This document shows positions 1 through 12,797 of a stretch of DNA of 64,000 bases, in pieces. The stretch's first letter is position 1. Every line of letters starts with the position of its first letter. The translations under genes and the position numbers were made by a program. A model generated the notes under the pieces. That model made no database searches. It was given only the letters and a program-made list of their open reading frames with translations, and was not told where the DNA came from. Source of the stretch: Amoebidium appalachense (taxonomy: Eukaryota; Ichthyosporea); the NCBI GenBank assembly GCA_963693365.1, contig CAVNZM010000001.1:806001-870000 (forward strand). Direction: 5' to 3'.

Positions 1-1288
1 GGTAAATAAAGTATGGAGGCAAGACCCTGTGGGTCTGGCACCTCGTCGTCGTCATCGATCGTCAAAGGTTCATGTGGGGTGGGTGGTGGTCCCCGGGGGG
101 GGGGGGGGGGGGGGAGGGGGGGGGGGGGAGGGAGGGAGGTGGGGGTTTAAGATATCATCACGACAACCTCCAGCTATCCAACAGATGACTTTAAGGATGA
201 TGACGGTCTTTTTAGTGTGACTTTTAGAACATCCTGAAAGATGGCTTTAAAATTGCATCAAGAAATCTTCCGGTGCTCTTACCAGAACTATGAATATATA
301 ATTATTCTATCTATGGGAGCGACCATATATAACGTTAGGCCGTCCTAAAGCCGTCTAAAGTGTATATTAATTGTGTCTTTTCCTCAATTGATGATGAATC
401 TATATTATGAGGTAAATACGTCTCACGCATATCTTGTTTGTGTCGACTCACTTCGGGAAGTCACAGGGAGATGACAGCTTTTTTGCTCATCAACGGAATC
501 CACGGAGGGAAGAGTTTGTTCGCTTCCCATATTACACGAGAAGTGAGTTGTGTTTCAAATCGTGTGGCACGTGGCAAATAGCAGTAGACTGAGGGTGCGG
601 GTTTTATTTTAACGAAGTTCGCGACACGCTCCGAAGTTGTTGCTATGTACGTTTGTGTGTGTGTTACGTTTATGCATATATTTGAGCCACTGCGGGTGAA
701 TCTTGAGTTCATGTGTTCCGGTGTGTGCAAACGTGCCGGTGGTGGTGGTCACGGTTGTGGTAGTTGGGAGAGGAGGGGGGGGGGGGGGGGGGGAGGTCAT
801 TAATTTGGGCGTCACAAGGTTTGGCAGCCGAAAAAATTCATATTCAATATTAGATACATAAGCATCCGCGAGAAAAACGCCCCCCGTTGGGCTCCGTGCA
901 GACTGAAGCTTAGACATCCTCGTGGCCAGATGGGGCAATCTAGTCACTCTCGCGGCCTCCTACCAGTTTTTCTGTACTTATATAGGCCGAGACTTTTTTC
1001 CTTGCCATGCAAATGTCTCCGTTATATGTGCGACCTTATATACCAATCTTTTCAACACTTGTATTTTGGTTTATTGAGGCAAGCTCCAAAATACGGTTTA
1101 CAGACTTTCTTGGTTTTTCACAGTGTCAGTGTTGTAAAGAACATGTTTTTATGCTTGTCTCGTCCGAGTGATTGTTTCCTTTTCCCCGGGATATATCTGC
1201 GCGCGCGATATCTCACTTTTTTGTATTCTTTCATGAGCACATCAACGTCATTATAAAAAAAAAACAAATACATACGGGCAGGAGCCAC
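1..1288. other. Unassigned flank with G tracts
   Basis: No gene is recognised. There are long G runs near 97-130 and 774-793. Short open frames at 461-947 and 930-1256 show no domain or convincing composition. The stretch ends where homology to the A repeat of the PAT-like element begins, near 1289. Confidence 0.5.
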
Positions 1289-1487
1289 CAAAACCGATTA
1301 CAACTCGGTCTAGTGATCTGTGGTATCTGATGTTTTGATTGGCTAATTGGTGCCCGTGTGCGGGCAGCCAACCGCTAACTGCTAAAACACGAAAGTGAAG
1401 CCTACATGGTTATGTTGGTATCGAACACCCATCCTACGTGTTTACCCAGAAAAAATATTTATGTCAATAATTTCCACAAATAAAACC
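1289..1487 (-). repeat. PAT-like copy 1, A2 repeat (truncated)
   Basis: Nearly the same sequence, in the same orientation, as the end of A1 at 5690-5880. It ends in AATAAAACC just before the B repeat. The outer part is missing compared with A2 of copy 2 (21330-21672). Confidence 0.75.
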
Positions 1488-1575
1488 TCTATGAAAACTA
1501 CTCCGGGACGTGTGTTGCCTCTAGGGGGACATCCCCTTGGACGAAAGTGAACCTGCAATGGTTGTAAACCACGGC
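1488..1575 (-). repeat. PAT-like copy 1, B1 repeat
   Basis: An 88-bp block that matches B1 (21673-21760) and B2 (21111-21198) of copy 2. It lies between A2 and the recombinase gene. Confidence 0.8.
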
Positions 1576-1604
1576 ACGAGAGCAGTATGCTTGCTCCAAA
1601 GGTT

Positions 1605-2637
1605 TCACTTAAGAATAGAGGCGAATACACGTATGGTGGTGGCAGCAATGGAGGCCGGACGAAGTCGGGTATAGATCAGGAAGCAGTCGGAGGACCACCT
1701 GCCGAGTTGTTTGATCCGGGAGTCGTCGACCCCGGCCTCAGCCAGTGCTGTGGCCCCCCCGATGCGTAGGCTGTGTCCGGCAAACCGGGAGGGTGAGAGG
1801 CCTGCCCGGGAGAGGAGGGCACGGAAATCGGCAGAGAAAGCACTCTTGGTGTAGGGGATGCCACCGAGACTGAAGAGGGGGTCGTCGGGTTGACCGGACG
1901 TTGTATCCAGGAACTGCCGGAGGAGATGGGCTGGGGAGAAGTGGGTGAGGGGCAGGGCAGCTAGGGTGACGTTGACACCTCGGGCCTGTACATCCGTCTT
2001 AGAGGTTGGCAGGTGGAGGGTGGCATGGGACAAAGTACCGGTGGGGGTGTAGCTGAAGGCCACGTCCTTCCGTTTAACGTGACGGGACGGGTCGAAAGAA
2101 GTCAGGGTCTTGGAGGTAAATTCCCCTGAACGGAGGAGACCACAGAAACCGACGATGAGGGCCGTCCATAGCCGGAGATTGGCCGAGGAGGCCTTGGTGG
2201 GGCACTGGCCATGGAGTAGGCTGAGGTGGGAGGGCAGGAGGGGTTCCCTGGTGGATGAACGGGGTCGGATGTTGTGAGAAAGCTGCCATCTGCCCACCCC
2301 CCGTAGGAACCAGGCCAGAGACTTGTCGTGGGGGTAGGGAGCAGGGAGGCCCATGTCGAGGTGGAGCCTGGTGATGGCCGAATTGTAGCCGGTTAAGGAG
2401 GAGGCCTGTACCCCTCGTTGGGCACACCAGGCGAGAAAAAGTTGCACGGTGTGTGGGGAGGCCGGGAGGGAGGACCCGGAGGAGGATTGCAGCCGAGATG
2501 CCACACAGAAATCGATGAACACTTTTTTGCACCCGGGAGTAAAAGGCCCGAGAGTCGAGGTTGAGACTCAGGGCCTGGCATTCCTGCAGGGTAGTGGTGG
2601 CACGAAGCAGCTCGGCCGGAGCAAAGTGGGGGGCCAA
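1605..2637 (-). pseudogene. Tyrosine recombinase of PAT-like element, frameshifted
   Basis: The longest frame (1605-2522, 305 residues) has the tyrosine-recombinase signature: an Arg in GLLRSGEF, the H-x-x-R motif in GHSLRIGG, and a C-terminal GRWSSDCFLIY with the likely nucleophilic Tyr. This enzyme class integrates DIRS/PAT elements in place of a DDE integrase. The first 30-odd residues are in another frame (up to 2637). A T6 run at about 2525 replaces the T5 of copy 2, which accounts for the shift. A one-codon deletion (one W of a WW pair) is also seen against copy 2. Confidence in the family is high; the gene is broken. Confidence 0.85.
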
Positions 2638-2639
2638 TC

Positions 2640-2967
2640 GGCCAGCGTTGCTCCGGAAGGGGAGATCTGGGGGGGGGCGGGGGGGGGGGGGGGGGGGGGT
2701 GAGCCCAGGGGAAGGGATAGGAACTTGTGGACCCAGAAGGGGAAGGGGCAGGGCTCCGGTTGCAGGTAAGGTCGGAGTCGTCGGGTCCGGGGAAGTTGGT
2801 TACGGAGGAGCTGCGCGGCGAATGATTGGGCTGGGTTGGGGGGCCAGCAGCTCCCGGAGGCGGGAGGTGTCAACGTGGTGCTGGGGCAGCGGGCGGGCCT
2901 CCGGGGCTGAGCCTCGGGGGAAGGGGTGGTTAGCATGGGTGGGGCACCCTCGGGGAGATCCCGGCAT

Positions 2968-3001
<34 letters not shown>

Positions 3002-3007
3002 GGGGGG
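2640..3007 (-). other. PAT-like copy 1, pol remnant and G tracts
   Basis: Minus-strand sequence matches the start of pol in copy 2 (PLPQHH..DTSRLRELL at 29354-29545) and the end of RNase H (RNQLPR..), fused near 2800. G runs lie at 2671-2699 and 2970-3000. RT and RNase H are absent. Confidence 0.7.
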
Positions 3008-3932
3008 TGTTAAATTGTATAAATATTTGGGATGAAAGCAGAGACACAGTGGTGCAGTGTGAAAACACCACAGAGACACACAACAACAAAACACGGAACG
3101 ATCGGAGCAGTGTACACAACAGACATCAATGTTTAGACACGACTAAACTGAATTTATTCTGATCTTCGAATAAATACCTGAAATTCCTCTAAGTCCAATC
3201 CATACATGATTTCCGACCAGTCGGAAATCAGATCTATCTCTAATAGAAACCAATCACTAAGAACCAATTGCTTTCAGAGAGATCCGGTACGCGGAGACGC
3301 ACACGATAGGACACAGACACTAGTTAAGGTCAACTCGTGTCATCATCAAGGAAATTCTAACCTATGACATACTGCAAAGACTCAGACATATCACACTTAA
3401 CCTTGATGATTGGTTAAAGCCCGGCAACACATGAAAACTAAAGTAAATTAATGAAGTCTAAACACACATGCTATTCTAAGTGTAGCCTAAGTGTGTTACC
3501 GTCCAATGAACACGTATTAAGTAACACAAATCTACCTAACATATATTAGTAGAAAAGAAATACGATTATACACATGAAGACAAGGAGAGAAAGAAAAGAA
3601 AATAAGGAAGGAGAAAGAGAAAGGAAAAGAGAGCACAGATCAACAAACAAGATAGTAATAGCATAACTATAACCAGAGATATTTATGTACACACGAACAT
3701 GTACACGTCTCTCCCTGAGTGGGTGGATCCGTGTACACACATATAAATATTCTAATCGATATTACAATACACGATTAGAGCCGATACAACACGATTACAA
3801 GTATACAAGCATATCGGAGATCGATGCTACACTTTACATAATAGGAGTGTGGCATATACACTAAGCATATGAACTGAAACATAACACAAACTGAGAAGAT
3901 CTTACCATATGTAGATACTACGTATTACAACA
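3008..3932 (-). repeat. Solo LTR, copia family 1
   Basis: A 925-bp LTR in minus orientation (TGTTAAATT to TACAACA). It matches the LTRs of the intact element at 52049-58833 and has no internal region attached. It lies inside a G run of the PAT-like element (G on both sides), so the 5-bp target duplication cannot be read cleanly. Confidence 0.88.
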
Positions 3933-4338
3933 AGGGGGGGGGGGGGGGCAGCAGGGCCCCGGGGGGTTAGAGTAGGGCAGCTGGGCCCGAGGGAGGGTTT
4001 GCAGGGAGGGTAGCGGGGCCCTGTGCAGGGGATGCCTGAGCACGCGCGGGTGTGGGCGTACACCGAGTGAGAAGAAGGGGGGGGGGAGGGAGTGCTAGGT
4101 GAGTGTAAGGGGGGGGGAGGCTCGAGGGATGGGGGGGGGGGAGTAAAATTATGTGCAGTGGCCAGAATAACGTCTTTGTGTAGGGACATTTATTCTTGGC
4201 GCGCGCGGGCGCCGTAGTTGGCCTGCGAAAAATTTTACTCAGCCCTAGTGCCCCTTTCCCGAGCTCCGTGTCCCTGGACCCGTGTAACCTAGCTCCTAGC
4301 CCCTATGTTCTATCTGTGGGTGTGGGTGTGCACATAGA
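3933..4338. other. PAT-like copy 1, non-coding G-rich segment
   Basis: Non-coding sequence between the solo LTR and the gag stop codon. It has G tracts near 3934-3947, 4078-4086 and 4127-4141 and is closely matched at 29578-29978 in copy 2. Confidence 0.6.
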
Positions 4339-5500
4339 CTAGGCATTGTCCTTGCAGTCTTTGCGGGGGTGTGTGCCAGAGCAGAGCGGGCACACGTGGG
4401 AGAAGGGGCAGGGCTGCTTAGCGCAGGACCGACCGTTGTGGAAATTCCTGCAGTGTGTCGCGGGTAGATCCACGGGTCGAGCCGGTGGTGCCGGGCCGGG
4501 TTGCGGGCCGGGTCGGTGGGGGGTTTGTCCCCCGCCGGGCTTGTGGGGCGGCTCGAAACCATCAAGACCACAGCCGGGCTTGGGGTACATGGGGCAGGCC
4601 GCGCTGGGGTGGTCGGGGAAGCCGCAGCGCTGACATGCGTCCGGGATGAGCAGAGTGGGTGGCAGGAGGAGATCCTGGTGGAGTTGGGCGAGCAGGTTGG
4701 GACACTCGATCGGAGCCCGACCCTGTTGGTGGGCAACGGTTCGGGCGTATACGTCATAGTTGTGGATCTGGGCCCACGGGTATCGGGTGCTGAGGCGAGT
4801 GATGTGATGAGTCCAAAGTACTTCTTTGTCCGTGGGGAGGCCGAGGTGGTGCTTGGCGGCCATGTAATGGGTCCAAGCTTGGATCCAAATGACGAGTGAA
4901 CGCAGGGGAACGGGTTTGTCTTGGCGAAAAGTCTCGATGCTGCCGTCGTCGGCCATGCGCAGATGCTGACCTTTCTTGGATGGGGCCAGGAGGGCGGCGG
5001 GGGTGAACTTATACAGGTCGACGAAACGATTGGCGCGCAAATCCGCCAGCACATCCGCGGGGGGAAGCGGGGAGTGTGCCCGGCTGAATGTCGCCAGGGT
5101 TCTCACCTGTAATGGGGGGCACGGGCAGGGCAGGTAGATCCAGGTCAGGGCCGAGATGCAGCCCCAGGGAAACCTCCCCGGGTGCGGAGGGCGCGGCGGG
5201 GGGCGCGGGAGGGTCGCGGTTGGTGAGAGCGGCCAGGACGCCAGCCATCTGGGTGCTGATGGCGGTGAGGGCGGCAAGGACGGCGTCTTGAGAAGTCATC
5301 GGCGGGGACGGTGGGGCCTGAGGAGGGACTTCAGGAGTAGAGGGGAGAGTAGCCGGAGGGTCCGTGGTGGTATGGGCCGCTGGAGGCGCGTCAGTGCCTG
5401 CGGGAGCGTTGGTCAGCCTGTGGCGGAGGTCGCTGCGGGTCAGGCGTTTAGGTGCCGCGGCAGGGGCGGCGGCTGAGGCCTGGCGCTTTTTCGGCGGCAT
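4339..5500 (-). pseudogene. gag: Gag (ORF1) of PAT-like element, frameshifted
   Basis: Nucleocapsid-type protein of the PAT-like element. It starts with a basic segment (MPPKKRQA), then an Ala/Pro-rich region and a conserved core (ADVLADLRANRF..). The C-terminus has a CCCH-type finger (CRNFHNGRSC..C..H) followed by CPLCSGTHPRKDC, the finger pair usual in DIRS/PAT ORF1 proteins. The first part reads in one frame (5500-5009) and the rest in another (to 4339). An extra G in the run near 5070, compared with copy 2, explains the shift. The stop follows KDCKDNA. Confidence 0.8.
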
Positions 5501-5539
5501 GCTGACCGGCGTAGGGAAAGATAGGGAGAAGAAAAGGAA

Positions 5540-5880
5540 TATATAGCTGTAATCGTGTGGATGCTAAACACAGAATATGTGTTTGTAGCTTGCTGATCTG
5601 CTAAAAACTGTCGTGCTTATATACCTAAGCCTACCGATCTGAGCCAATCAAAAATCGATCTAGTGATATGTGAAATCTGATCCGAGCCAATCATAACTCG
5701 TTCTAGTGATCTGTGGTATCTGATGTTTTGATTGGCTAATTGGTGCCCGTGTGCGGGCAGCCAACCGCTAACTGCTAAAACACGAAAGTGAAGCCTACAT
5801 GGTTATGTTGGTATCGAACACCCATCCTACGTGTTTACCCAGAAAAAATATTTATGTCAATAATTTCCACAAATAAAACC
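5540..5880 (-). repeat. PAT-like copy 1, A1 repeat
   Basis: Upstream end of the element on the gag side. It matches A2 (1289-1487) in direct orientation and A1 of copy 2 (31181-31516). It contains several CCAAT-type motifs (GAGCCAATCA) that may be promoter elements; that role is inferred. Confidence 0.75.
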
Positions 5881-6354
5881 AAGACATCAACATTTTTGCG
5901 TATTTATACCACATATCATCAGGAATAAATGAATTTATGAAGGAACGAAACTCTCCAACCGTATCCGCCATGTATTTAGTAGCTGGAACAGTAAGGAACA
6001 AAAATATACAGGTGTTGAAACGTTATGGGGTATACAGAGAATGATCGCGAATTCGGATCGGACAAACAGTCACAGACACACGTATTTGCCTAGACATACA
6101 CAAGAGTACACACACCCGCACGTTCAAGCCTTCTCCCCCACGTGCACATGCACCCCTCATTCTATCTGCAACTCTTTGTGCCAAGTCATCTGCCCCTGTG
6201 TTTATCACAATCCCCCCCCCCCCCCCCCCCACCCCTCCCCCCCCCCCCCCCTCGCTCCACCCCCCCCCACCCCCCTCCTCCTCCTCCTACTCCTATTCAC
6301 ACAGGCTGCCCACACCCACCCAACCACCGCAACCCCTTCCCCTAGGCTTCCTCC
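5881..6354. other. Unassigned spacer with C tract
   Basis: No gene recognised. A C-rich tract with runs broken by A/T lies at 6210-6290. The proline-rich frames across it are low-complexity artefacts. Confidence 0.4.
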
Positions 6355-7242
6355 TTGCGCATACCGCGATCCATGGAAACCACTCCCGCATTGGTCCACT
6401 TAAAACCAACCATGTTAGAGAATGACGTCATGTCCTTGCAATTTGCAACCCACCAGGCTGACCGTCTCCCTTGGCGCTCCCTCACTGCTCGGGTGGCTCC
6501 GAGGATACTGTATCAACCCTTCATTTTACCCCACCCACCGCGACATCCCTGCACAGCAAACATAGCCAAACCGGGAATGGCACACGAGCCTGAATATGTT
6601 TCGACAGCAGTCCATCTGCGCATTAAAGAAGGGGATGACACAGACTACACATCCCCTGCAGCGGCAGGCCCGACTTGTTTAACAAGAGTTCGAAACCAAC
6701 ACAAACGAGATTCCGTTGCATGTGGAAAGAGATCACTGGACATGCGCGGTTCTTATTTCAGCTCTTTGGTATCGATGATGGCAGCTTTTATTATTTTATA
6801 CTTTTCACTTCATTTCTATAGCCAAACAGTTACCAACTGGGATTCGGTGCTCGAGCAAGGCGTTTACAGAGACTATGAAAGCCTCTCAGCTAGGGCGAAG
6901 GGGAAACCCGTAACCTATCGTCACCCGGAAGTTGCAGCGGCGACAGCAAGCACAACAACAGGTTCTGCAGCTCAAGGTCTAAATCGCGGAACAGCCACCA
7001 CAAGTCAAACCACCAAACGTCAACCGCATGCCGGCGGTGACACTTATCCAACAAACTTCGCGACTGTGCTCACCTCCACTACTACTAAACGGAAACACAA
7101 GCAAGTAAAACTCTTAATATTCATGGATACCCAACTATGGCGCCATCACTGTTTCAAGAAGCAGATCACCAAGAAGTGCACAGCGAGATTTCAGACCAGG
7201 ATGCTGCTCTCCAAAAAGAAAGTAAGCTCTACAATATCTTAG
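6355..7242 (+). CDS. Hypothetical protein with one membrane segment
   Basis: A 295-codon open frame of mixed composition in non-repetitive sequence. A more credible start is the internal ATG at 6742. It would place the hydrophobic stretch SLVSMMAAFIILYFSLHF close to the N-terminus, as in a type II membrane protein, followed by a Thr/Ser-rich and then Lys-rich segment. The 3' end is doubtful: from 7139 a different frame (MAPSLFQEADHQE.., to about 7292) looks more protein-like, so an intron or frameshift near 7100-7140 is possible. No family recognised. It could be an exon of a host gene or a decayed element gene. Confidence 0.3.
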   Translation: MRIPRSMETTPALVHLKPTMLENDVMSLQFATHQADRLPWRSLTARVAPRILYQPFILPHPPRHPCTANIAKPGMAHEPEYVSTAVHLRIKEGDDTDYTSPAAAGPTCLTRVRNQHKRDSVACGKRSLDMRGSYFSSLVSMMAAFIILYFSLHFYSQTVTNWDSVLEQGVYRDYESLSARAKGKPVTYRHPEVAAATASTTTGSAAQGLNRGTATTSQTTKRQPHAGGDTYPTNFATVLTSTTTKRKHKQVKLLIFMDTQLWRHHCFKKQITKKCTARFQTRMLLSKKKVSSTIS

Positions 7243-7292
7243 AGAAAGCCCCGCTTACATATCTAACCCGACATCACAGGTGCAGTAGTCCC
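7139..7292 (+). CDS. Possible exon, acidic hypothetical protein
   Basis: A short frame starting MAPSLFQEADHQE, rich in Glu/Gln/Asp, overlapping the end of the 6355-7242 frame in another phase. CACAG-GTGCAG near 7278 could be a splice donor. No family recognised. Confidence 0.2.
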
Positions 7293-7549
7293 TAATCATT
7301 TCAAAAGCACCTGCTTGCATTTAAACATCGGCTGCTTGGTGCTGTTGGGGGATATAGTCTTATTGATAACCGTTGACAGATGGTTTGGTTGCAAACACAA
7401 TGAGCAAGGTCGTCACACCGACCAAAGCAGGAAAAGCAAGTGAAAGGTAAATTAGACCTAATCATGAAAGACCGTCAGTTCCGTGCTTCAATTGCGCAGG
7501 CTGTAGAAATGAGTCTACTGTAGAGTATGATGTCGGTGATGGATGCAGG

Positions 7550-7921
7550 ATGGAGGATTTTGCAGCTCCACCAGCCAGCCAATCACAGAGCAAACATCCT
7601 AGCCAATCACAGAGCAAGCACATTAATGGTTCGCAAAAATCCAAAATGAGTTTGCGCAAAGTTCCCGGTCCAAGCGCAAAGAGCAGCACGAAAAAGAAAA
7701 CCAACGGACCGATGGGTAAAGAGTTATGGGTAGACCACAGCTATGATGAGTCTGTAGTGCGAATACAATCGTTTGCTTTCAGGGCTTCACAGCCTTCTCT
7801 TCACGCTACCCAACAACCCCCCCACAACAACGACCGGCGCCTCACCTGCACAGCACACAACACCGCCCGATTCTGCCTGCACCTAAATACCCAGCCTACC
7901 CTATGCAACCGCATGCAGTAA
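7550..7921 (+). CDS. Possible exon, basic hypothetical protein
   Basis: A 123-codon frame beginning MEDFAAPPASQSQSKH, with two degenerate copies of PSQSQSKH and a basic segment (KKKTNG). Downstream, in another phase, 7815-8067 encodes a Cys-rich stretch (CPNGACGCGF..HCPGCGHG) that looks zinc-binding. A C7 run near 7816-7822 is a plausible frameshift site joining the two. No family recognised. Confidence 0.22.
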   Translation: MEDFAAPPASQSQSKHPSQSQSKHINGSQKSKMSLRKVPGPSAKSSTKKKTNGPMGKELWVDHSYDESVVRIQSFAFRASQPSLHATQQPPHNNDRRLTCTAHNTARFCLHLNTQPTLCNRMQ

Positions 7922-8067
7922 GGTGTCCTAATGGTGCTTGCGGCTGTGGTTTTGCTATTGGACCTGAATGGTTTTACATTAGGGTTGCACATTGTCCTGG
8001 GTGTGGGCATGGAGTGTGTGTGTTTCCCACTGCACATGGTACACGGGCCATTTTTGCCAACAATTGA
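7815..8067 (+). CDS. Possible Cys-rich exon, zinc-ribbon-like
   Basis: A Pro-rich lead is followed by C-x4-C-x-C and C-x2-C-G-H-G spacing, then a TAG stop in FANN-stop. The Cys pattern suggests metal binding, but no family is recognised and neither start nor splice sites are clear. Confidence 0.22.
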
Positions 8068-8202
8068 TTAGGGCAGAGAATACTACTAGTAGTGGGGCAC
8101 ACACTTTGGTGCGCACTCTTGCATGGGCCATGGGCTCATGCACGTACACATGCACACAGGCAGGCACGCATGCACACATTGTTATGCATACTATTAGGAC
8201 GA

Positions 8203-8454
<252 letters not shown>

Positions 8455-8939
8455 ATCTAGCCTAGTAGTACGCTGTGGAGGCGTAGCTTAGCTTTTAGGT
8501 TCATGAATAAGTATAGGTATAGGCTAGTTTCGTATTCTTTTTTAGCCTGAGCTTGTAGCAATAAATGATAATATATGTTATGTTATAGAGATGATAATGA
8601 CAATACCAGTACCTAAATTTCAGAGCTGGCATATGTGCCCGAAAGCATATTTACTGATGATCAGAGAATCCGTGTTGTCGTACTGAAGTTAACACAAGTG
8701 CGCACAGACACACTTGCACACACACGCGCGCGCGCACACACACACACATAGACACACACACATGCACATGTATGTGCCGCAAGCACACACACAGAGGTAC
8801 ACACGTACACACGGAAATGTAGGCGCGGCCTGGCGTGCGAGACATCAGTATCATGAGTCATGTTATGCACACATACATAGATGTGTATCGGTGCGCCTGC
8901 ATACATACAGAAAGATAACTACGCAATGTGTCTGTGCAG

Positions 8940-8960
8940 GTATACACACACACGTGCGCA

Positions 8961-9005
<45 letters not shown>

Positions 9006-9041
9006 ATGAACACACACACACACACACACACGGACACACAG

Positions 9042-9074
<33 letters not shown>

Positions 9075-9290
9075 AATTCGAAGTTGCCATTATGTATGAA
9101 GTTCTCATTTTGATCCATATTAATAGTGGAACTGGTACCCGGTACCCGTGGTTTACCGCCCCCCCCCCCCCCCCCCCAGTTTTTGTTCCCCCTTCCCCCC
9201 CCCCCCTCCCCCCCCCCCCCCCCAGGTTTGTTCCCCCTGCCCCCCCCCCCCCCCCGCCCCCCCCCCCCCCCCTGGGACCCCCTTCGGGGG
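8940..9290. repeat. CA microsatellite followed by C tracts
   Basis: (CA)n at about 8958-9072, then C runs broken by single bases at 9159-9273. Nothing coding is supported. Confidence 0.9.
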
Positions 9291-9679
9291 ACCCCAGGAC
9301 ATGAAGTACCAGCCCAGCTATATCCGAAAAAAACCAGGGCGGCCTTCGGAACCACGTGAACGGTAAATACGTTTATTGTAGGTTACTCCAGCGCAGCTGG
9401 TATATATCATTATTCACGTTTTATTCTAGCCGCTCTAATCCTCACTTCCTATGTTTCACCTTACAGTACATGCTGATGATCCGGACCAGCCTGATCTTTC
9501 GAACTTCTAGAAACACAATACACAAAATATACACCGACGAAACGTCATCGTGTGCTACAAACAAACTTGAATACTGCTCGTATGGGTTGTCAGTCTGCAG
9601 GGTTGGCTGGCGGTGCCTGTGGGGAGTCCCAGGTTAGATAAGCATGTGAAAGCAAGGACTTCAATAACTGTCACACAAG
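9291..9679. other. Unassigned sequence
   Basis: Mixed-composition DNA with only a 93-codon frame (9356-9637) and no recognisable motif. Confidence 0.35.
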
Positions 9680-9929
9680 CACAACCACACACACACACGT
9701 GGAATCAGTCATCTTGCAACGCACGTGTGCACAACGTAACACAGAGAACGAAGCAAGGCAAGCCGCGAATACAGCGTTCAAAACAACGTTAACGTTCACA
9801 CTGTCCTGCATGTGAAACAATAAACGCAACACATGCAGACAAAACACGTGTGTCATTGTCAGGGGCGCATGCATGCACACACGTGTGTGTGCGTGTGTGT
9901 GTTTGTGTACGTGTGTGTGCGTGTGTGTG

Positions 9930-9983
<54 letters not shown>

Positions 9984-10480
9984 GTGTAGGTGTGTAGGTT
10001 TGTGGTTGTGTGTTGTCCGTATTTTGTGTGTGTGATAGTGTGTTAAGAGTGGCGGTATACCAATGAACCTACGTACACATGTGCACTCAATCATCTTTGC
10101 CAAACCTTGTGCACAACTCAACACAGAACGAAGCAACGCAAGCACAGCAGAAGTCAATCAAAGAAAACGATCAAACTTACCACCCTCTGTCCCGCAAGTA
10201 AAACAACAAAGGGAACACATGCAGACAGGAAACATCCTTCTTCAAACAGGGGCGCGAACACACACACGTGTGTGTATAGTGTGCGTGTGTGTGCCCGTGT
10301 GCTTGTGTATGTGTGTGCGTGTGTGCGTGCGTGCCCGTGTGTGTGTATGTGTGTGTGTGTGTGCATGTGTGTGTGTGTGTAGGTGTGTCGTCCGGATCTT
10401 GTGTTTGTGTGCGGAAGTGCAACGGTATACGTGTGTTGTGCGTGCGTTGTGTGTTTGCGAGGGTGGGTGGGTGAGCAGGA
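9680..10480. repeat. Diverged tandem duplication with GT tracts
   Basis: Two units about 387 bp apart share the order ACGAAGCAA, then CACATGCAGACA, then GGGGCGC, then CACACGTGTGTG, then a GT-rich tract (9886-9992 and 10263-10382). The copies are clearly related but diverged. Non-coding. Confidence 0.6.
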
Positions 10481-11933
<1,453 letters not shown>

Positions 11934-12645
11934 TGTCATGTAAAACACGACTAACACATTAATGAGAGGGCAATCGGAGTTGTTCACGAGACATTGAAAG
12001 ATTTCAAACAACAACTGATTCTTTATTGTGCTCTCGGTTCCTTTTGTACTTGCGACTTATCACCTTATCACAACTAAAGAGGGAGAACCAATCGGTTCTA
12101 TCAGAAGATAGAAAAACACATTCCGAAAGAGCATACACATTCCAACTTCCGATTAAACTAAAGTGTAGAGACTCTTACTTAAATAAATTAAGTAATTACA
12201 CATCTAGTCACTATTAACTCACATATATATTTATGTTCGTCTCTATAAAGAAAATTATTTAAATACATATATTTCCTAATAGTCGACACTCTCAAAGTGA
12301 AGACACTTTGCAATAAACCGAATTCCATATATATCTATTGTCCAATCACAACACACATATATTAACAGACAGGAATGCACAACACGATCTACGGATGTAC
12401 TTGCTCGCGACTATTGGCGAGCCATCCTCTTGAGAACAAAACTAGGCCATTTTGAAATAAAGGAAAGACAACGAGTGAGGCTAGCCAATCACGCTACCTC
12501 TCAGATAAACAGAGGAGAGCAAACAGAAATAAAAACACAATAAGTTCTTATCAGGCAAGTGAGCCAGGTGTGCACAGATCTACAGATATCTGTGCCCACA
12601 GAAACAAGGGAGAGAGAGATACGGGGGGGGGGGGGGGGGGGGGGG

Positions 12646-12705
<60 letters not shown>

Positions 12706-12797
12706 ACAAAGAGGGAAAGCAGACACGAATACAAACAAGCTAGGACACATACATACTTCAAGGCTCTTGCTGTCATACATGGTGACGTATTCCAACA
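11934..12797 (-). repeat. Copia family 3 LTR (3' LTR)
   Basis: An 864-bp LTR in minus orientation (TGTTGGAATACG to CATGACA), closely matching 17041-17884. On its inner side is the polypurine tract CCTTGAGTGGGGA (complement of 12798 onward), marking it as the 3' LTR of the family 3 body at 12798-15008. It includes a G run (12625-12648) and a (GA)n tract (12649-12704) longer than in the other copy. Confidence 0.85.

Larger units (their letters stand above)
1289..5880 (-). mobile_element. PAT/DIRS-like retroelement, copy 1 (internally deleted)
   Basis: Element in minus orientation with a gag remnant at 4339-5500 and a tyrosine recombinase remnant at 1605-2637. The reverse transcriptase and RNase H present in the related copy at 21111-31516 are missing. 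The deletion junction is near 2800, where sequence matching the start of pol runs directly into sequence matching the end of RNase H. A solo copia LTR (3008-3932) sits in its G tract. The gag-side end is an A repeat ending at 5880. The recombinase side has A2 (cut at about 1289) and B1, while the outer B2 is absent. Both proteins carry frameshifts, so this copy is dead and could only have moved in trans. Confidence 0.8.

Noticed and set aside
930-1256. 108-codon frame near the left end
   Set aside because: No motif, Phe/Leu/Cys-rich composition as expected from chance, no splice or promoter support beyond a TATATA-like run.
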